Position numbers and translations under genes: made by a program
Notes under the pieces: model-generated
Seen by the model: the letters and a program-made list of their open reading frames with translations, nothing else
Told to the model about the DNA's origin: nothing
Databases searched by the model: none
Source of the DNA: Aceticella autotrophica
GTDB taxonomy: Bacteria; Bacillota; Thermoanaerobacteria; Thermoanaerobacterales; Thermoanaerobacteraceae
DNA: 64,000 nt
Direction: 5' to 3'
NCBI RefSeq assembly: GCF_017357865.1
Contig: NZ_CP060096.1
Location: forward strand, 434,001 to 498,000
Shown here: piece by piece, positions 18,651 through 26,979 of the stretch
Numbering within the stretch: the first letter of the stretch is position 1
Layout: each line of letters starts with the position of its first letter

Positions 18651-19079
18651 TTGGAAAATATAGAAATTAGAGAATTTATACCACATAGATACCCTTTTTT
18701 GTTTGTCGACAGGATACTTGAATTAGAAATTGGGAAAAGAGCGATTGGCATCAAAAATGTAAGCGTTAATGAGCCGTATTTTCAGGGACATTTTCCAGGA
18801 AATCCAATTATGCCCGGTGTTCTTATTATAGAGGCAATGGCACAATTGGCAGGTGTTGTTGTGATGGCAGGAGAGAAAAATAAAAACAAAATAGGCTTAT
18901 TTACAAGTATAGACAAATGCAAATTCAAAAAAATGGTTTACCCAGGTGATCAGTTAAAACTTGAGGTTGAAATAATTTCTTTTAAAATGAAGCTTGCCAA
19001 GGTAAGAGGAAAGGCTATGGTAGGTGAAGATATTGTTGCAACAGCAGATATTGCATTTTTATTGGCGGATAAAGAATAA
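18651..19079 (+). CDS. fabZ: (3R)-hydroxyacyl-[acyl-carrier-protein] dehydratase FabZ
   Basis: 142 residues from a TTG start (AGGGGG upstream). The hot-dog-fold catalytic segment FQGHFPGNPIMPGVLIIEAM (His near 49, Glu near 63) and the start REFIPHRYPFLFVDRI are diagnostic. It removes water from beta-hydroxyacyl-ACP in fatty-acid elongation. No other fab gene is in the window; an isolated fabZ next to murJ is seen in related Clostridia. Confidence 0.96.
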   Translation: MENIEIREFIPHRYPFLFVDRILELEIGKRAIGIKNVSVNEPYFQGHFPGNPIMPGVLIIEAMAQLAGVVVMAGEKNKNKIGLFTSIDKCKFKKMVYPGDQLKLEVEIISFKMKLAKVRGKAMVGEDIVATADIAFLLADKE

Positions 19080-19094
19080 ATAAGGAGAATATAT

Positions 19095-20657
19095 ATGTCC
19101 ACGGCAAAAAAGACTGTAAAAACCGCAGGAATTATCATGATAATAACCCTTATGAGTAAGATTTTAGGATTTGGCAGGGAGGTTGTTATTGGTTCAAGAT
19201 TTGGAACGACACATATGGTTGATGCATACAACATGGCGCAAAATATTCCTATGGTCCTTTTTGCTGCGATAGGGCTTGCAATAGCAACAACTGTAATCCC
19301 GATATTTTCAGAATATCTTACTAAAGAAGGTAAGGACAAAGCATATGATTTTGTAAACAACCTACTTAGTATCATGTTGCTAATAACGGCATGTTTTACA
19401 ATAGCAGGTATAGGAGTTTCTCCTTATATTGTGAGGTTAATGGCGCCGGGATTTGAAGGGAATGTATTTTTGCTTACGGTAAGATTAACAATGATTCTAT
19501 TTCCTGTAACAATTTTAATTGCCATATCAAATATACTGACAGCTTCACTTCAGTCGATGGAACATTTTACTGTACCGGCAATGATAGGGATTCCATATAA
19601 TATTATAATAATAGGAACCGTTATAATATTCAGCAGCAGATTCGGAATCTTAGGAGTTGCGGTTGCAACTGTTATTGCCGCATTGACACAGGTTCTTATA
19701 CAACTGCCTATATTATATAAATTGGGTTTTAAATTCAGATTTAAAGTCAATTTCAAAGACGAAGCGGTAAAAAGAGTCATTATCCTTTCCATACCTGTTT
19801 TAATCGGTACAGGAATGCAGGTAATAAATACCTATGTTGACAGGATGATTGCTTCTTATCTGCCGGAAGGAAGTATATCCGCTTTAAATTATGCAAACAG
19901 GTTAAATGGTTTTGCACTGGGGATATTTTCAACTGCAATTGTTACGGTAATATATCCGTCACTTTCAAGAAGTTCCGCATTAAATAACACTAAAAGCTTT
20001 TTAAGGTGGCTTAATTTTTCAATAAAGGCTATTATTTATGTTATGTTGCCTGTAACGGTTTGTGCTATTGTTTTGCGTGTACCTATAATAAGGCTTCTTT
20101 TTGAAAGAGGAGCCTTTGATGAAAGGTCAACATATCTCACTTCTATAGGACTCATGTTTTTTAGCATAGGAATAACGGCATCGGGGTTAAGGGATGTCTT
20201 AAGCAGGGGATTTTATTCGCTGAAAGATACCAAAACCCCTATGTACAATGGAGGGATTGCTGTTATTATTAATATAATATTAAATCTTATTCTTGTAAGA
20301 TATATGCAGCTTGGGGGGCTTGCCCTCTCCACATCTGTTGCAGCAATTGTTACAACATTTATGCTTTTTATATCCCTTAGAAGAAAGATAGGCAAAATTG
20401 GTGGCAAGGAGATTATAAATACGTTTGTTAAGGCTTCTTCGGCTTCTTTTTTAATGGGAATAATGATTTACTATCTTTTTAGGGAATTAAGCAAAGTAAT
20501 GCCTGATGGTAAACTTTATGAAGCCATAAATTTATTTGGAACGATTGTGTCAGGGGTAGCTTTATATTCCCTTATTATACTAATTTGCGACAGAACGGCA
20601 TTAAGATATTTAAAAGTAGGGCTGAAATATATAAATTCAAAATTGGCTGGGAACTAA
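19095..20657 (+). CDS. murJ: Lipid II flippase MurJ (MviN family)
   Basis: 520 residues, polytopic with about 13-14 predicted membrane helices. The N-terminus (ILGFGREVVIGSRFGTTHMV) with its conserved Arg and the central NRLNGFALGIFSTAIVTVIYP match MurJ/MviN. It moves lipid-linked peptidoglycan precursor across the membrane. AAGGAGA precedes the start; 15 nt after fabZ, so the two genes share a transcript. Confidence 0.93.
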   Translation: MSTAKKTVKTAGIIMIITLMSKILGFGREVVIGSRFGTTHMVDAYNMAQNIPMVLFAAIGLAIATTVIPIFSEYLTKEGKDKAYDFVNNLLSIMLLITACFTIAGIGVSPYIVRLMAPGFEGNVFLLTVRLTMILFPVTILIAISNILTASLQSMEHFTVPAMIGIPYNIIIIGTVIIFSSRFGILGVAVATVIAALTQVLIQLPILYKLGFKFRFKVNFKDEAVKRVIILSIPVLIGTGMQVINTYVDRMIASYLPEGSISALNYANRLNGFALGIFSTAIVTVIYPSLSRSSALNNTKSFLRWLNFSIKAIIYVMLPVTVCAIVLRVPIIRLLFERGAFDERSTYLTSIGLMFFSIGITASGLRDVLSRGFYSLKDTKTPMYNGGIAVIINIILNLILVRYMQLGGLALSTSVAAIVTTFMLFISLRRKIGKIGGKEIINTFVKASSASFLMGIMIYYLFRELSKVMPDGKLYEAINLFGTIVSGVALYSLIILICDRTALRYLKVGLKYINSKLAGN

Positions 20658-20750
20658 TACAAAATTTTTTAAAGAGGGTATAAGGGTTTTAAACGGAACG
20701 AAAAAGACAGGTCTTGATTAATCAATAAGAGGAAATGAGGAAGATAAACT

Positions 20751-23249
20751 ATGTATTATAAAGATTATCCTGTAAATATCGAGAAAAAATTGGTTTTAAA
20801 ATATTTAGGATATAAAAATGATAAGATACCAGAAGAAATTATGGATAAAGTTGACAAAGCAATTAATGATGCATATAAGTTTATAAAGCCTAAAATAGTT
20901 TATGACAGATATAATGTTTTCTATGATGAAAAAGATAATAAATTAATATTGCCGAATGGAGATGGTTTTTCAGAGGATTATATTGTAAATCATTTAAAAA
21001 ATGCTGAGTACTTAGTATTTGCTGTTATTACACTTGGCAGTTCTATAGAAGAAAAAATATCCCAGTATTTTTCATCTGGCGATATAATGAAGGGTATGAT
21101 TTACGATGCCATCAGTAATTCTGCATTGGATTATTTAAGCAGAAGCTTATGGAAAGATTTGGCGGAAGAAGCGGAATCTCAAGGTAAGGGTATAACCCAG
21201 AGTTTTTGCCCCGGTGACAGCAGGTGGAATATAAAAGATCAGGAAAAAATATTTAACCTTCTTGATGTTAAATCTATAGGAGTAAGCTTAAATGATGACT
21301 TTATGATGAAACCTCTTAAATCTCTCTCTATTGTTTATGGAGTAGGTAAAAATATTAAAACATCTCTTGCTGACCATGATTGCAGTCAATGTGATTTAAA
21401 AAACTGCAGCTATCGACATACCTCTAAAAAATTTTTCAAAGTCAATGTCAGCTTTGGCAAGGTTAAAAAAATAATTACGGCAGAAATGGGAGAAAACCTT
21501 TTTGAACTTCTTATAAAAAACGGTATAGAAGTTTATAACCTTTGCGGCGGACACCATAAATGCGGCAAATGTAAAGTAAAGGTAGATACGGAACAATTTA
21601 TCAGCGAAGAAGAAGAAAAATTTCTTTCAGATGATGATAAGAAAGAAAACATGAGGCTTTCTTGTTTTATAACAGTTGACAAGAACTTAAATGTAGTTGT
21701 ACCTTATAATGATAAAACTGCTGTAATACTGACAGATGACAATGAACTTCCTGTTGTATCATTTAGACCTCGCATAGAAAAAAAGCATTTAAATCTGGAT
21801 AAACCTTCATTAAATGACCAGAGAGATGACCATAAGAGAATATTAGATGCAATAGGAATAAATGCAACAATATCAGCCGATCTTTTAAAAAAGCTGCCTG
21901 ATATTATGGAAAAAACAAATTATAATATAGCTTGTACTGTACGTGGTGATGAAATAGTATCTGTTGGTGATATCAATGATAAAGAAGAATTATATGGAAT
22001 TGCAATAGATATAGGAACAACGACAATTGCGCTGTATTTATACAATATAAGCACAGGTAAAAAGGTGGATGTATATTCCGCATTGAATCATGAGAAAGTA
22101 TTTGGAGCAGATGTAATATCAAGAATAAATTATACAATTACGAAAGAAGATGGATTAAACAAAATAAATAAAATAATGATTGATGAGATAAATGATTTAA
22201 TTGATGATGTATGCAAAAAAAACAAAATACATCGCAATAGCATATATGAAATAACTGCTGTAGGGAATACAACGATGATACATTTTCTTCTTAATGTTTC
22301 CTGTAAAAACATTGCAAATTCCCCTTTTATACCTGTATTTACATCAAAAATGCAGTTTAAGGCACATGACCTTGGTATAAATATAAATCCTGAAGGTTAT
22401 ATTGTTACACTGCCAATGGTAGCATCCTATATAGGGTCTGATACGGTTGCAGCAATACTGTCAAGCCGAATGTATTTAAAAAAAGAAATAAACCTTCTTC
22501 TTGACATAGGTACAAATAGTGAAATAGTCCTTGGGAATAAGGATGGGCTTTTTGCATGTTCCGCTGCGGCAGGTCCGGCTTTTGAAGGTGCGGGCATAAC
22601 CTGTGGCATGGGTGGCATAGCCGGTGCAATAGAACATGTAGATTTTACGAATATACCTGTATATGCAACAATTGGAAATGTAGAACCACAAGGCTTATGT
22701 GGATCGGGAATAGTTGACCTTATAGCAGGTTTTGTAAAATACGGCATTATTGACATGACAGGAAGGTTATTATCAAATGAAGAGGTATCTGAATATACTG
22801 ACAAAGGTATAGCAGACAGAATAATAGAATACAAAGGTGAGAGGGTATTTTTGCTTGACAAGAAAAATGATATATATGTAACACAGAAGGATATAAGGCA
22901 GGTACAGCTGGCAAAAGGGGCTATACTTGCCGGTATAAGGATTTTGATGAGAGAAATGGGGATAAATACAGAGGATATCGCAAATGTATATTTTGCAGGA
23001 GGTTTTGGCAATTATATAAATGTTGAAAGTGCTGCAGAAATAGGGCTTATTCCTTATGAGTTAAAGGATAAGGTTGTACAAATAGGTAATGCGGCAGGAA
23101 AAGGGGCTATTTTAGCATTATTGTCAGATGAAGAACTATCTACAGCATCAAAGATAAAAGACAATATAAAATATATTGAACTTTCAAGTATTACATCATT
23201 TCAGGAAGAATTTATGGAGGGTATGTATTTTAAGAGATGCAATTTTTGA
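20751..23249 (+). CDS. RACo-like activator: MetH-activation-like domain + [2Fe-2S] ferredoxin + ASKHA ATPase
   Basis: 832 residues. Residues about 1-225 resemble the reactivation domain of B12-dependent methionine synthase (ITLGSSIEEKI, then FCPGDSRWN). A plant-type [2Fe-2S] ferredoxin follows (about 225-320), with LCGGHHKCGKC and a fourth Cys in RLSCFI. The remaining part is the RACo linker and ASKHA ATPase fold (DIGTTTIALYLY near 419; GTNSEIVLG and GPAFEGAGITCGMGG near 585-620; YFAGGFGNYIN near 750). Family members use ATP to re-reduce corrinoid proteins from Co(II) to Co(I). No corrinoid protein, methyltransferase or methionine synthase gene is within view, so the partner is unknown. Confidence 0.85.
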   Translation: MYYKDYPVNIEKKLVLKYLGYKNDKIPEEIMDKVDKAINDAYKFIKPKIVYDRYNVFYDEKDNKLILPNGDGFSEDYIVNHLKNAEYLVFAVITLGSSIEEKISQYFSSGDIMKGMIYDAISNSALDYLSRSLWKDLAEEAESQGKGITQSFCPGDSRWNIKDQEKIFNLLDVKSIGVSLNDDFMMKPLKSLSIVYGVGKNIKTSLADHDCSQCDLKNCSYRHTSKKFFKVNVSFGKVKKIITAEMGENLFELLIKNGIEVYNLCGGHHKCGKCKVKVDTEQFISEEEEKFLSDDDKKENMRLSCFITVDKNLNVVVPYNDKTAVILTDDNELPVVSFRPRIEKKHLNLDKPSLNDQRDDHKRILDAIGINATISADLLKKLPDIMEKTNYNIACTVRGDEIVSVGDINDKEELYGIAIDIGTTTIALYLYNISTGKKVDVYSALNHEKVFGADVISRINYTITKEDGLNKINKIMIDEINDLIDDVCKKNKIHRNSIYEITAVGNTTMIHFLLNVSCKNIANSPFIPVFTSKMQFKAHDLGININPEGYIVTLPMVASYIGSDTVAAILSSRMYLKKEINLLLDIGTNSEIVLGNKDGLFACSAAAGPAFEGAGITCGMGGIAGAIEHVDFTNIPVYATIGNVEPQGLCGSGIVDLIAGFVKYGIIDMTGRLLSNEEVSEYTDKGIADRIIEYKGERVFLLDKKNDIYVTQKDIRQVQLAKGAILAGIRILMREMGINTEDIANVYFAGGFGNYINVESAAEIGLIPYELKDKVVQIGNAAGKGAILALLSDEELSTASKIKDNIKYIELSSITSFQEEFMEGMYFKRCNF

Positions 23250-23297
23250 CTTATTCTTTACTTTTACAATAGCATGTTATAAAATATTATAAAAAAA

Positions 23298-23340
23298 CGG
23301 GTGATGGGGTTCACCAAAAATGCGTTATGCTAGACTTACT
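23298..23340 (+). ncRNA. Fluoride riboswitch (crcB motif) aptamer
   Basis: GGTGATGGGGTTCACC forms the conserved P1 hairpin with the GATGG core, followed by AAAAA, a small GC hairpin (TGCGTTATGC) and TAGACTTACT. The pseudoknot between GGGTT and GACTT needs two G-U pairs and the 3' segment is shorter than in well-known examples. It lies 40 nt before a Fluc/CrcB channel gene, which makes the identification convincing. Confidence 0.72.
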
Positions 23341-23360
23341 ATTTAATATAGTACTTTTTT
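23337..23360 (+). terminator. Riboswitch-controlled terminator before crcB
   Basis: TACTAT (23337-23342) pairs with ATAGTA (23348-23353), then CTTTTTT. The left arm overlaps the aptamer's 3' end, so fluoride binding would be expected to prevent the terminator and turn crcB on. Confidence 0.6.
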
Positions 23361-23381
23361 ATTTACTTAGGAGGAATAGTT

Positions 23382-23762
23382 ATGCTGCAAAATGTTTTTT
23401 ATGTCGGGATTGGAGGTTTTTTGGGAGCTTCACTCCGTTACATAATTTCTCTGCAATTGTCAAAATGGTTTAATTCCAATATTCCAATCGGAACACTGAC
23501 AGTAAATGTAATTGGTGGACTTCTGATAGGTTTAATCATGGAAATCAGTTTAACAACAGACCTGATACCTTCAAACTTGAGACTTTTTCTTACGACAGGT
23601 ATTCTTGGCGGGTTAACAACCTTTTCAACGTTCAGCTATGAAACGATCGGCTTATTTTATGAAGGAAGTTATTTATTTGCATGTGTTAATATCTGTCTTA
23701 ATTTATTTTTAAGTCTTTTTGGGGTTATTCTGGGCAGATTATTGTGTAAGATTATTTTTTAG
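23382..23762 (+). CDS. crcB: Fluoride ion channel CrcB/Fluc
   Basis: 126 residues with four membrane helices. Diagnostic segments: GGFLGASLRYIIS (residues 9-21), GTLTVNVIGG with the pore Asn (about 40-49) and TTGILGGLTTFSTFSYET (about 69-86) with the Phe-box and Na+-site residues. Dual-topology dimers export fluoride. Ribosome site AGGAGGAA. It lies directly behind the fluoride riboswitch and in front of a DUF190 gene. Confidence 0.96.
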   Translation: MLQNVFYVGIGGFLGASLRYIISLQLSKWFNSNIPIGTLTVNVIGGLLIGLIMEISLTTDLIPSNLRLFLTTGILGGLTTFSTFSYETIGLFYEGSYLFACVNICLNLFLSLFGVILGRLLCKIIF

Positions 23763-23775
23763 GAGGTGCTTATAA

Positions 23776-24105
23776 ATGGAAGGCGGAAAAGGTAAACTTT
23801 TAAAGATATTTATAGGAGAATCGGATCGTTATAAAGGGGAGGCTTTATATCATGCAATAATTAAAAAAATCAAAGAGCAGGGGCTTGCCGGGGCAACAAC
23901 ATTAAGGGGCATAGAAGGTTTTGGAGCACATAGCAAATTTCGCTCCTCTTTGATTGAAGTGCTGTCAAGTGACCTTCCTATTATAATTGAGGTTGTAGAC
24001 CAAGAGGAAAAAATAAAAGAACTTATTAAGGTAATCTCTCCAATGGTAACTAAAGGCTTGATTGTTATGATGAATGATATAGATATTATTAAATATGTAA
24101 AATAA
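23776..24105 (+). CDS. DUF190 family protein (PII-like fold)
   Basis: 109 residues, 13 nt after crcB with an AGGAGGTG site. Typical DUF190 landmarks are LKIFIGESDRYKGEALYHAI and GATTLRGIEGFGAHSK. Members often sit next to crcB; a PII-like ferredoxin fold is known for the family, but the role in fluoride resistance is not established. Confidence 0.9.
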   Translation: MEGGKGKLLKIFIGESDRYKGEALYHAIIKKIKEQGLAGATTLRGIEGFGAHSKFRSSLIEVLSSDLPIIIEVVDQEEKIKELIKVISPMVTKGLIVMMNDIDIIKYVK

Positions 24106-24175
24106 AATATACCTTATATACTAAATACCGTAGGGGGTAATTAATAGATTTATAGATGTTTTAAGGAGTGATATT

Positions 24176-24646
24176 TTGCCTTTAAATATAGTACTGGTTG
24201 AACCTGAGATACCGCAAAATACCGGGAATATTGCCCGAACCTGTGTTTTAACCGGAAGCAGGCTTCACCTTGTGAAACCGCTTGGTTTTTCATTGAGTGA
24301 AAAATATGTTAAAAGAGCCGGTCTTGACTATTGGACATATCTTGATTTAAAAGTATATGAAAATTTAAATATGTTTATATCTGAAACCCATGGGTGCAAA
24401 TATTATATTGTTACTACTAAGGGCAGAAAATTTTATCATGAAGTGACTTACGAAGATGATTCATATATAATATTTGGCAAGGAATCAGCCGGTCTTCCAT
24501 TATGGTTTAGAGAAAAATATAATGATGATTGCGTAAGAATACCTATGAATAAGGTAAAAGCAGAGAGGTCATTAAATTTGTCCAATTCTGTAGCAATAGT
24601 AATTTATGAAGCATTAAAACAGCTTGATTTTCCTGATATGTATTGA
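24176..24646 (+). CDS. trmL: tRNA (cytidine(34)-2'-O)-methyltransferase TrmL
   Basis: 156 residues from a TTG start (AAGGAGTG upstream). SPOUT-fold motifs: EPEIPQNTGNIARTC (motif 1, residues 9-23), IIFGKESAGLP (motif 2, about 99-109) and RIPMNKVKAERSLNLSNSVA (motif 3). TrmL methylates the wobble ribose of tRNA-Leu isoacceptors. It is separated from the convergent aroF gene by a bidirectional terminator. Confidence 0.95.
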   Translation: MPLNIVLVEPEIPQNTGNIARTCVLTGSRLHLVKPLGFSLSEKYVKRAGLDYWTYLDLKVYENLNMFISETHGCKYYIVTTKGRKFYHEVTYEDDSYIIFGKESAGLPLWFREKYNDDCVRIPMNKVKAERSLNLSNSVAIVIYEALKQLDFPDMY

Positions 24647-24669
24647 TGATAAACAGGTCAAAAACAAGA

Positions 24670-24720
24670 AAAACTTGTATAATTATATTAATACAGAATA
24701 ATTATACAAGTTTTATTTTT
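24670..24720. terminator. Bidirectional terminator between trmL and aroF
   Basis: AAAACTTGTATAATTAT (24670-24686) and ATAATTATACAAGTTTT (24698-24714) are exact reverse complements, with T-rich tails on both strands (TTTTATTTTT on plus). It serves two convergent genes. Confidence 0.9.
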
Positions 24721-25729
24721 AAACTTCTTTCATTATAAGCAAGATTTTCTTTATTTCCTTACATACCTTATCAAATTCATCAGGTCTTAATGATTGTGCA
24801 CCATCGGATAAAGCCATTTCAGGGTTTGGGTGTACCTCTATCATTACTCCATCGGCTCCGACTGCTGTTGCAGCCCTTGACATAGGTCCTATTAAGTCCC
24901 GCCTCCCTGTGCCATGGCTTGGGTCTACTATGATAGGAAGATGTGAAAGATTTTTTACTGCCGCAACAGCATTTAAATCAAGGGTATTTCTCGTATATGT
25001 CTCAAAGGTTCTTATACCTCTTTCGCATAATATTACATTAGGGTTTCCCTCCTTTAGTATATATTCGGCAGCATTTAACCACTCTTCTATAGTTGATGAC
25101 AGCCCTCTTTTTAAAAGAACCGGCATTTTTGATTTCCCAATGTTCTTTAATAATTCAAAATTCTGCATATTTCTTGAACCAACTTGAAGTATATCTACAT
25201 ACCTTGAAAGTTTCTCTATGTGTGAGCTGTCTATAATTTCAGTAATAGTTATTAATCCGGTTTCATCTCCAACTTTTTTTAGTATTTTGAGCCCTTCTTC
25301 TTCAAGTCCTTGGAAGGAATATGGTGATGTTCTTGGTTTATATGCACCACCCCTCAGCACTTTTGCACCGGATTTTTTGATGTTTTTTGCGGTTTCAAGC
25401 ATTTGGTCATAACTTTCAACGGCACAGGGACCTGCCATAATAGTAAAATTTTCTCCACCTATTTCTAAATCTTTTACCTTAATTACAGTATTACAAGGTT
25501 TTGCTGCACGGCTTACAAGTTTATAAGGGGATGAAATCCTTACAACATCATATACACCCTGCATGGTGTTTACAGGTTTATCCTCCAATATACTTACATC
25601 ACCAATAATGCCAATTATTGAGCGCTCACTTCCATTAACTACATTTGGGGTAAGGTTGTATTTTTTGACATATTCACATACTTTTTCAATATCAGCTTTT
25701 GTAGCATCATTTTTCATTATGATAACCAT
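24719..25729 (-). CDS. aroF: 3-deoxy-7-phosphoheptulonate synthase (DAHP synthase), with N-terminal ferredoxin-like regulatory domain
   Basis: 336 residues from the ATG at 25729, where AAGGAGG lies 10 nt upstream; the upstream open frame belongs to the T-box leader. The N-terminal ~70 residues (MVIIMKNDATKADIEKV...) are the ferredoxin-like allosteric domain of Thermotoga-type enzymes. The barrel has MAGPCAVES, VLRGGAYKPRTSPYSFQG, LQVGSRNMQNFELL, LLKRG and PIIVDPSHGTGRRD. It condenses PEP with erythrose-4-phosphate, the first step of the shikimate pathway. Expression is controlled by a tRNA-Phe T-box; the FL domain in relatives gives allosteric inhibition by Tyr or Phe. Confidence 0.95.
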   Translation of the reverse strand: MVIIMKNDATKADIEKVCEYVKKYNLTPNVVNGSERSIIGIIGDVSILEDKPVNTMQGVYDVVRISSPYKLVSRAAKPCNTVIKVKDLEIGGENFTIMAGPCAVESYDQMLETAKNIKKSGAKVLRGGAYKPRTSPYSFQGLEEEGLKILKKVGDETGLITITEIIDSSHIEKLSRYVDILQVGSRNMQNFELLKNIGKSKMPVLLKRGLSSTIEEWLNAAEYILKEGNPNVILCERGIRTFETYTRNTLDLNAVAAVKNLSHLPIIVDPSHGTGRRDLIGPMSRAATAVGADGVMIEVHPNPEMALSDGAQSLRPDEFDKVCKEIKKILLIMKEV

Positions 25730-25814
25730 AATATAATATCCTCCTTTTAAGACAAGCGGAACAATTCTCGTCCTGTATAATTTAATTATTATAAATGCTG
25801 TTCCTATAAAATGT

Positions 25815-25850
25815 AAAAATAAAAGCCCTTCATCCAAAAGGACGAGAGGC
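25815..25850 (-). terminator. T-box intrinsic terminator
   Basis: GCCTCTCGTCC pairs with GGATGAAGGGC (minus strand, imperfect in the middle), followed by TTTTATTTTT. It is mutually exclusive with the antiterminator that contains the T-box sequence. Confidence 0.88.
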
Positions 25851-26062
25851 TATTCCCGCGGTACCACCTTTATTAACTAATACAAGTTCACTCAAGAGTA
25901 CAAACATACTCTTTTCCTTTTAACGGTGGAAAACTCCGGCATCATCTACTCTCCTGTTAGATTTCAATTTGCAACTCAAGAGGGAACTTCAATATACCTC
26001 CAATACCAGACTTACACCATCTCCGGCTCGCTTAAATCTTCAGTATATTTACTTTCCTCTGT
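25815..26062 (-). ncRNA. T-box leader, tRNA-Phe specific (specifier UUC)
   Basis: Minus-strand leader. Stem I is closed by AGAGG/CCTCT and contains an AAAGTAA loop opposite the specifier loop GAAG-TTC-C; aligned with the glyQ T-box (GAAA-GGC-A) this puts TTC (Phe) at 25984-25986. The conserved AG-bulge/loop segments GAGCCGGAGATGG and GTGTAAGTCTGG are present. The T-box sequence GGTGGTACCGCGG lies near 25855-25867 and is followed by the terminator. Uncharged tRNA-Phe should favour antitermination and aroF expression. Confidence 0.95.
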
Positions 26063-26090
26063 CATGGTTTTTAAGTTTACTGTTAAAATA

Positions 26091-26119
26091 ATGATATAAT
26101 AAATACAGAGAAATGTCAA
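26091..26119 (-). promoter_or_regulatory. Sigma-A promoter of the aroF T-box transcript
   Basis: Minus strand: perfect TTGACA (26114-26119), a 17-nt spacer and TATCAT (26091-26096), placing the start about 20-30 nt before Stem I. Confidence 0.8.
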
Positions 26120-26223
26120 TAAAAATTTTTCTGGAGTAATCGTATTAATACAACAATTTTTTTATATTTTAATGTATTTTTATGTTAAAATGGAATTAAG
26201 AGAGAAATCAAGGGAGGATTTTT

Positions 26224-26952
26224 ATGAGATTTGTTATGATTGATAAAACGAATAAAGAGTATGGTGTAATAAGCGGTAATGATATTATAGTTATGGATGG
26301 CGTGAGCTTTAAGGTATATTCACTTGTTGATGTTAAGCTTTTGCCGCCTACAATACCAACAAAAGCTGTATGTGTAGGACTTAATTACGGTGACCATATT
26401 GAAGAAATGAAGGATAAACGACCTGAAGAACCTACATTGTTTATGAAACCTGCAACGTCGGTTATTGGACCTGATGATTACATAATAAAACCTGAGATGT
26501 CTCAAAGGATGGATTATGAAGGGGAACTTGCTGTTGTAATAAAAGACATTACCAAAAATGTTTCAGAAAGTGATGCATTAAATCATGTGCTGGGATATAC
26601 AATAGGGAATGATGTAACCGCAAGGGACTTGCAGGAAAAAGACGGGCAGTGGACAAGGGCAAAATCCTTTGATACATTTTTGCCGCTTGGACCATGGATT
26701 GAAACCGAACTTGACCCATCAAACCTTGATATTACTACATATGTAAATGGTGAAGTCAAGCAGAAGAGCAACACAAAAAACCTGATATTCAGTGTACCAA
26801 AGCTAATAAGCTTTGTATCGCATATTATGACATTGAATCCCGGTGATGTTATACTTACCGGAACCCCCTCAGGTGTTGGACCATTACAAGCAGGTGACAT
26901 TGTAACAGTTGAAATAGAAGGGATAGGTAAACTTACAAATAAAGTAAAGTAA
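26224..26952 (+). CDS. Fumarylacetoacetate hydrolase (FAH) family protein
   Basis: 242 residues, start ATG with ribosome site GGGAGGA. It has CVGLNYGDHIEEM (residues 51-63), PTLFMKPATSVIGP, the metal-binding DYEGELAVVI, GNDVTARDLQ and a C-terminal GDVILTGTPSGVGPLQ. The family includes acylpyruvate hydrolases, oxaloacetate decarboxylases and 2-hydroxyhepta-2,4-diene-1,7-dioate isomerases; substrate cannot be told from sequence. It sits 27 nt before the maltokinase-like gene, but no functional connection with glycogen metabolism is evident. Confidence 0.9.
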   Translation: MRFVMIDKTNKEYGVISGNDIIVMDGVSFKVYSLVDVKLLPPTIPTKAVCVGLNYGDHIEEMKDKRPEEPTLFMKPATSVIGPDDYIIKPEMSQRMDYEGELAVVIKDITKNVSESDALNHVLGYTIGNDVTARDLQEKDGQWTRAKSFDTFLPLGPWIETELDPSNLDITTYVNGEVKQKSNTKNLIFSVPKLISFVSHIMTLNPGDVILTGTPSGVGPLQAGDIVTVEIEGIGKLTNKVK

Positions 26953-26979
26953 AAATCAAGCCGATGGAAGTGATATTTT

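Noticed and set aside
18750-18772. A cre-like sequence (TGTAAGCGTTAA) as a CcpA site
   Set aside because: Inside the fabZ coding region, imperfect symmetry, and no promoter context.
22427-23011. 194-codon minus-strand open frame in the RACo-like gene
   Set aside because: Shadow of the ASKHA domain, Ser/Pro/Ile-rich, without a start signal.
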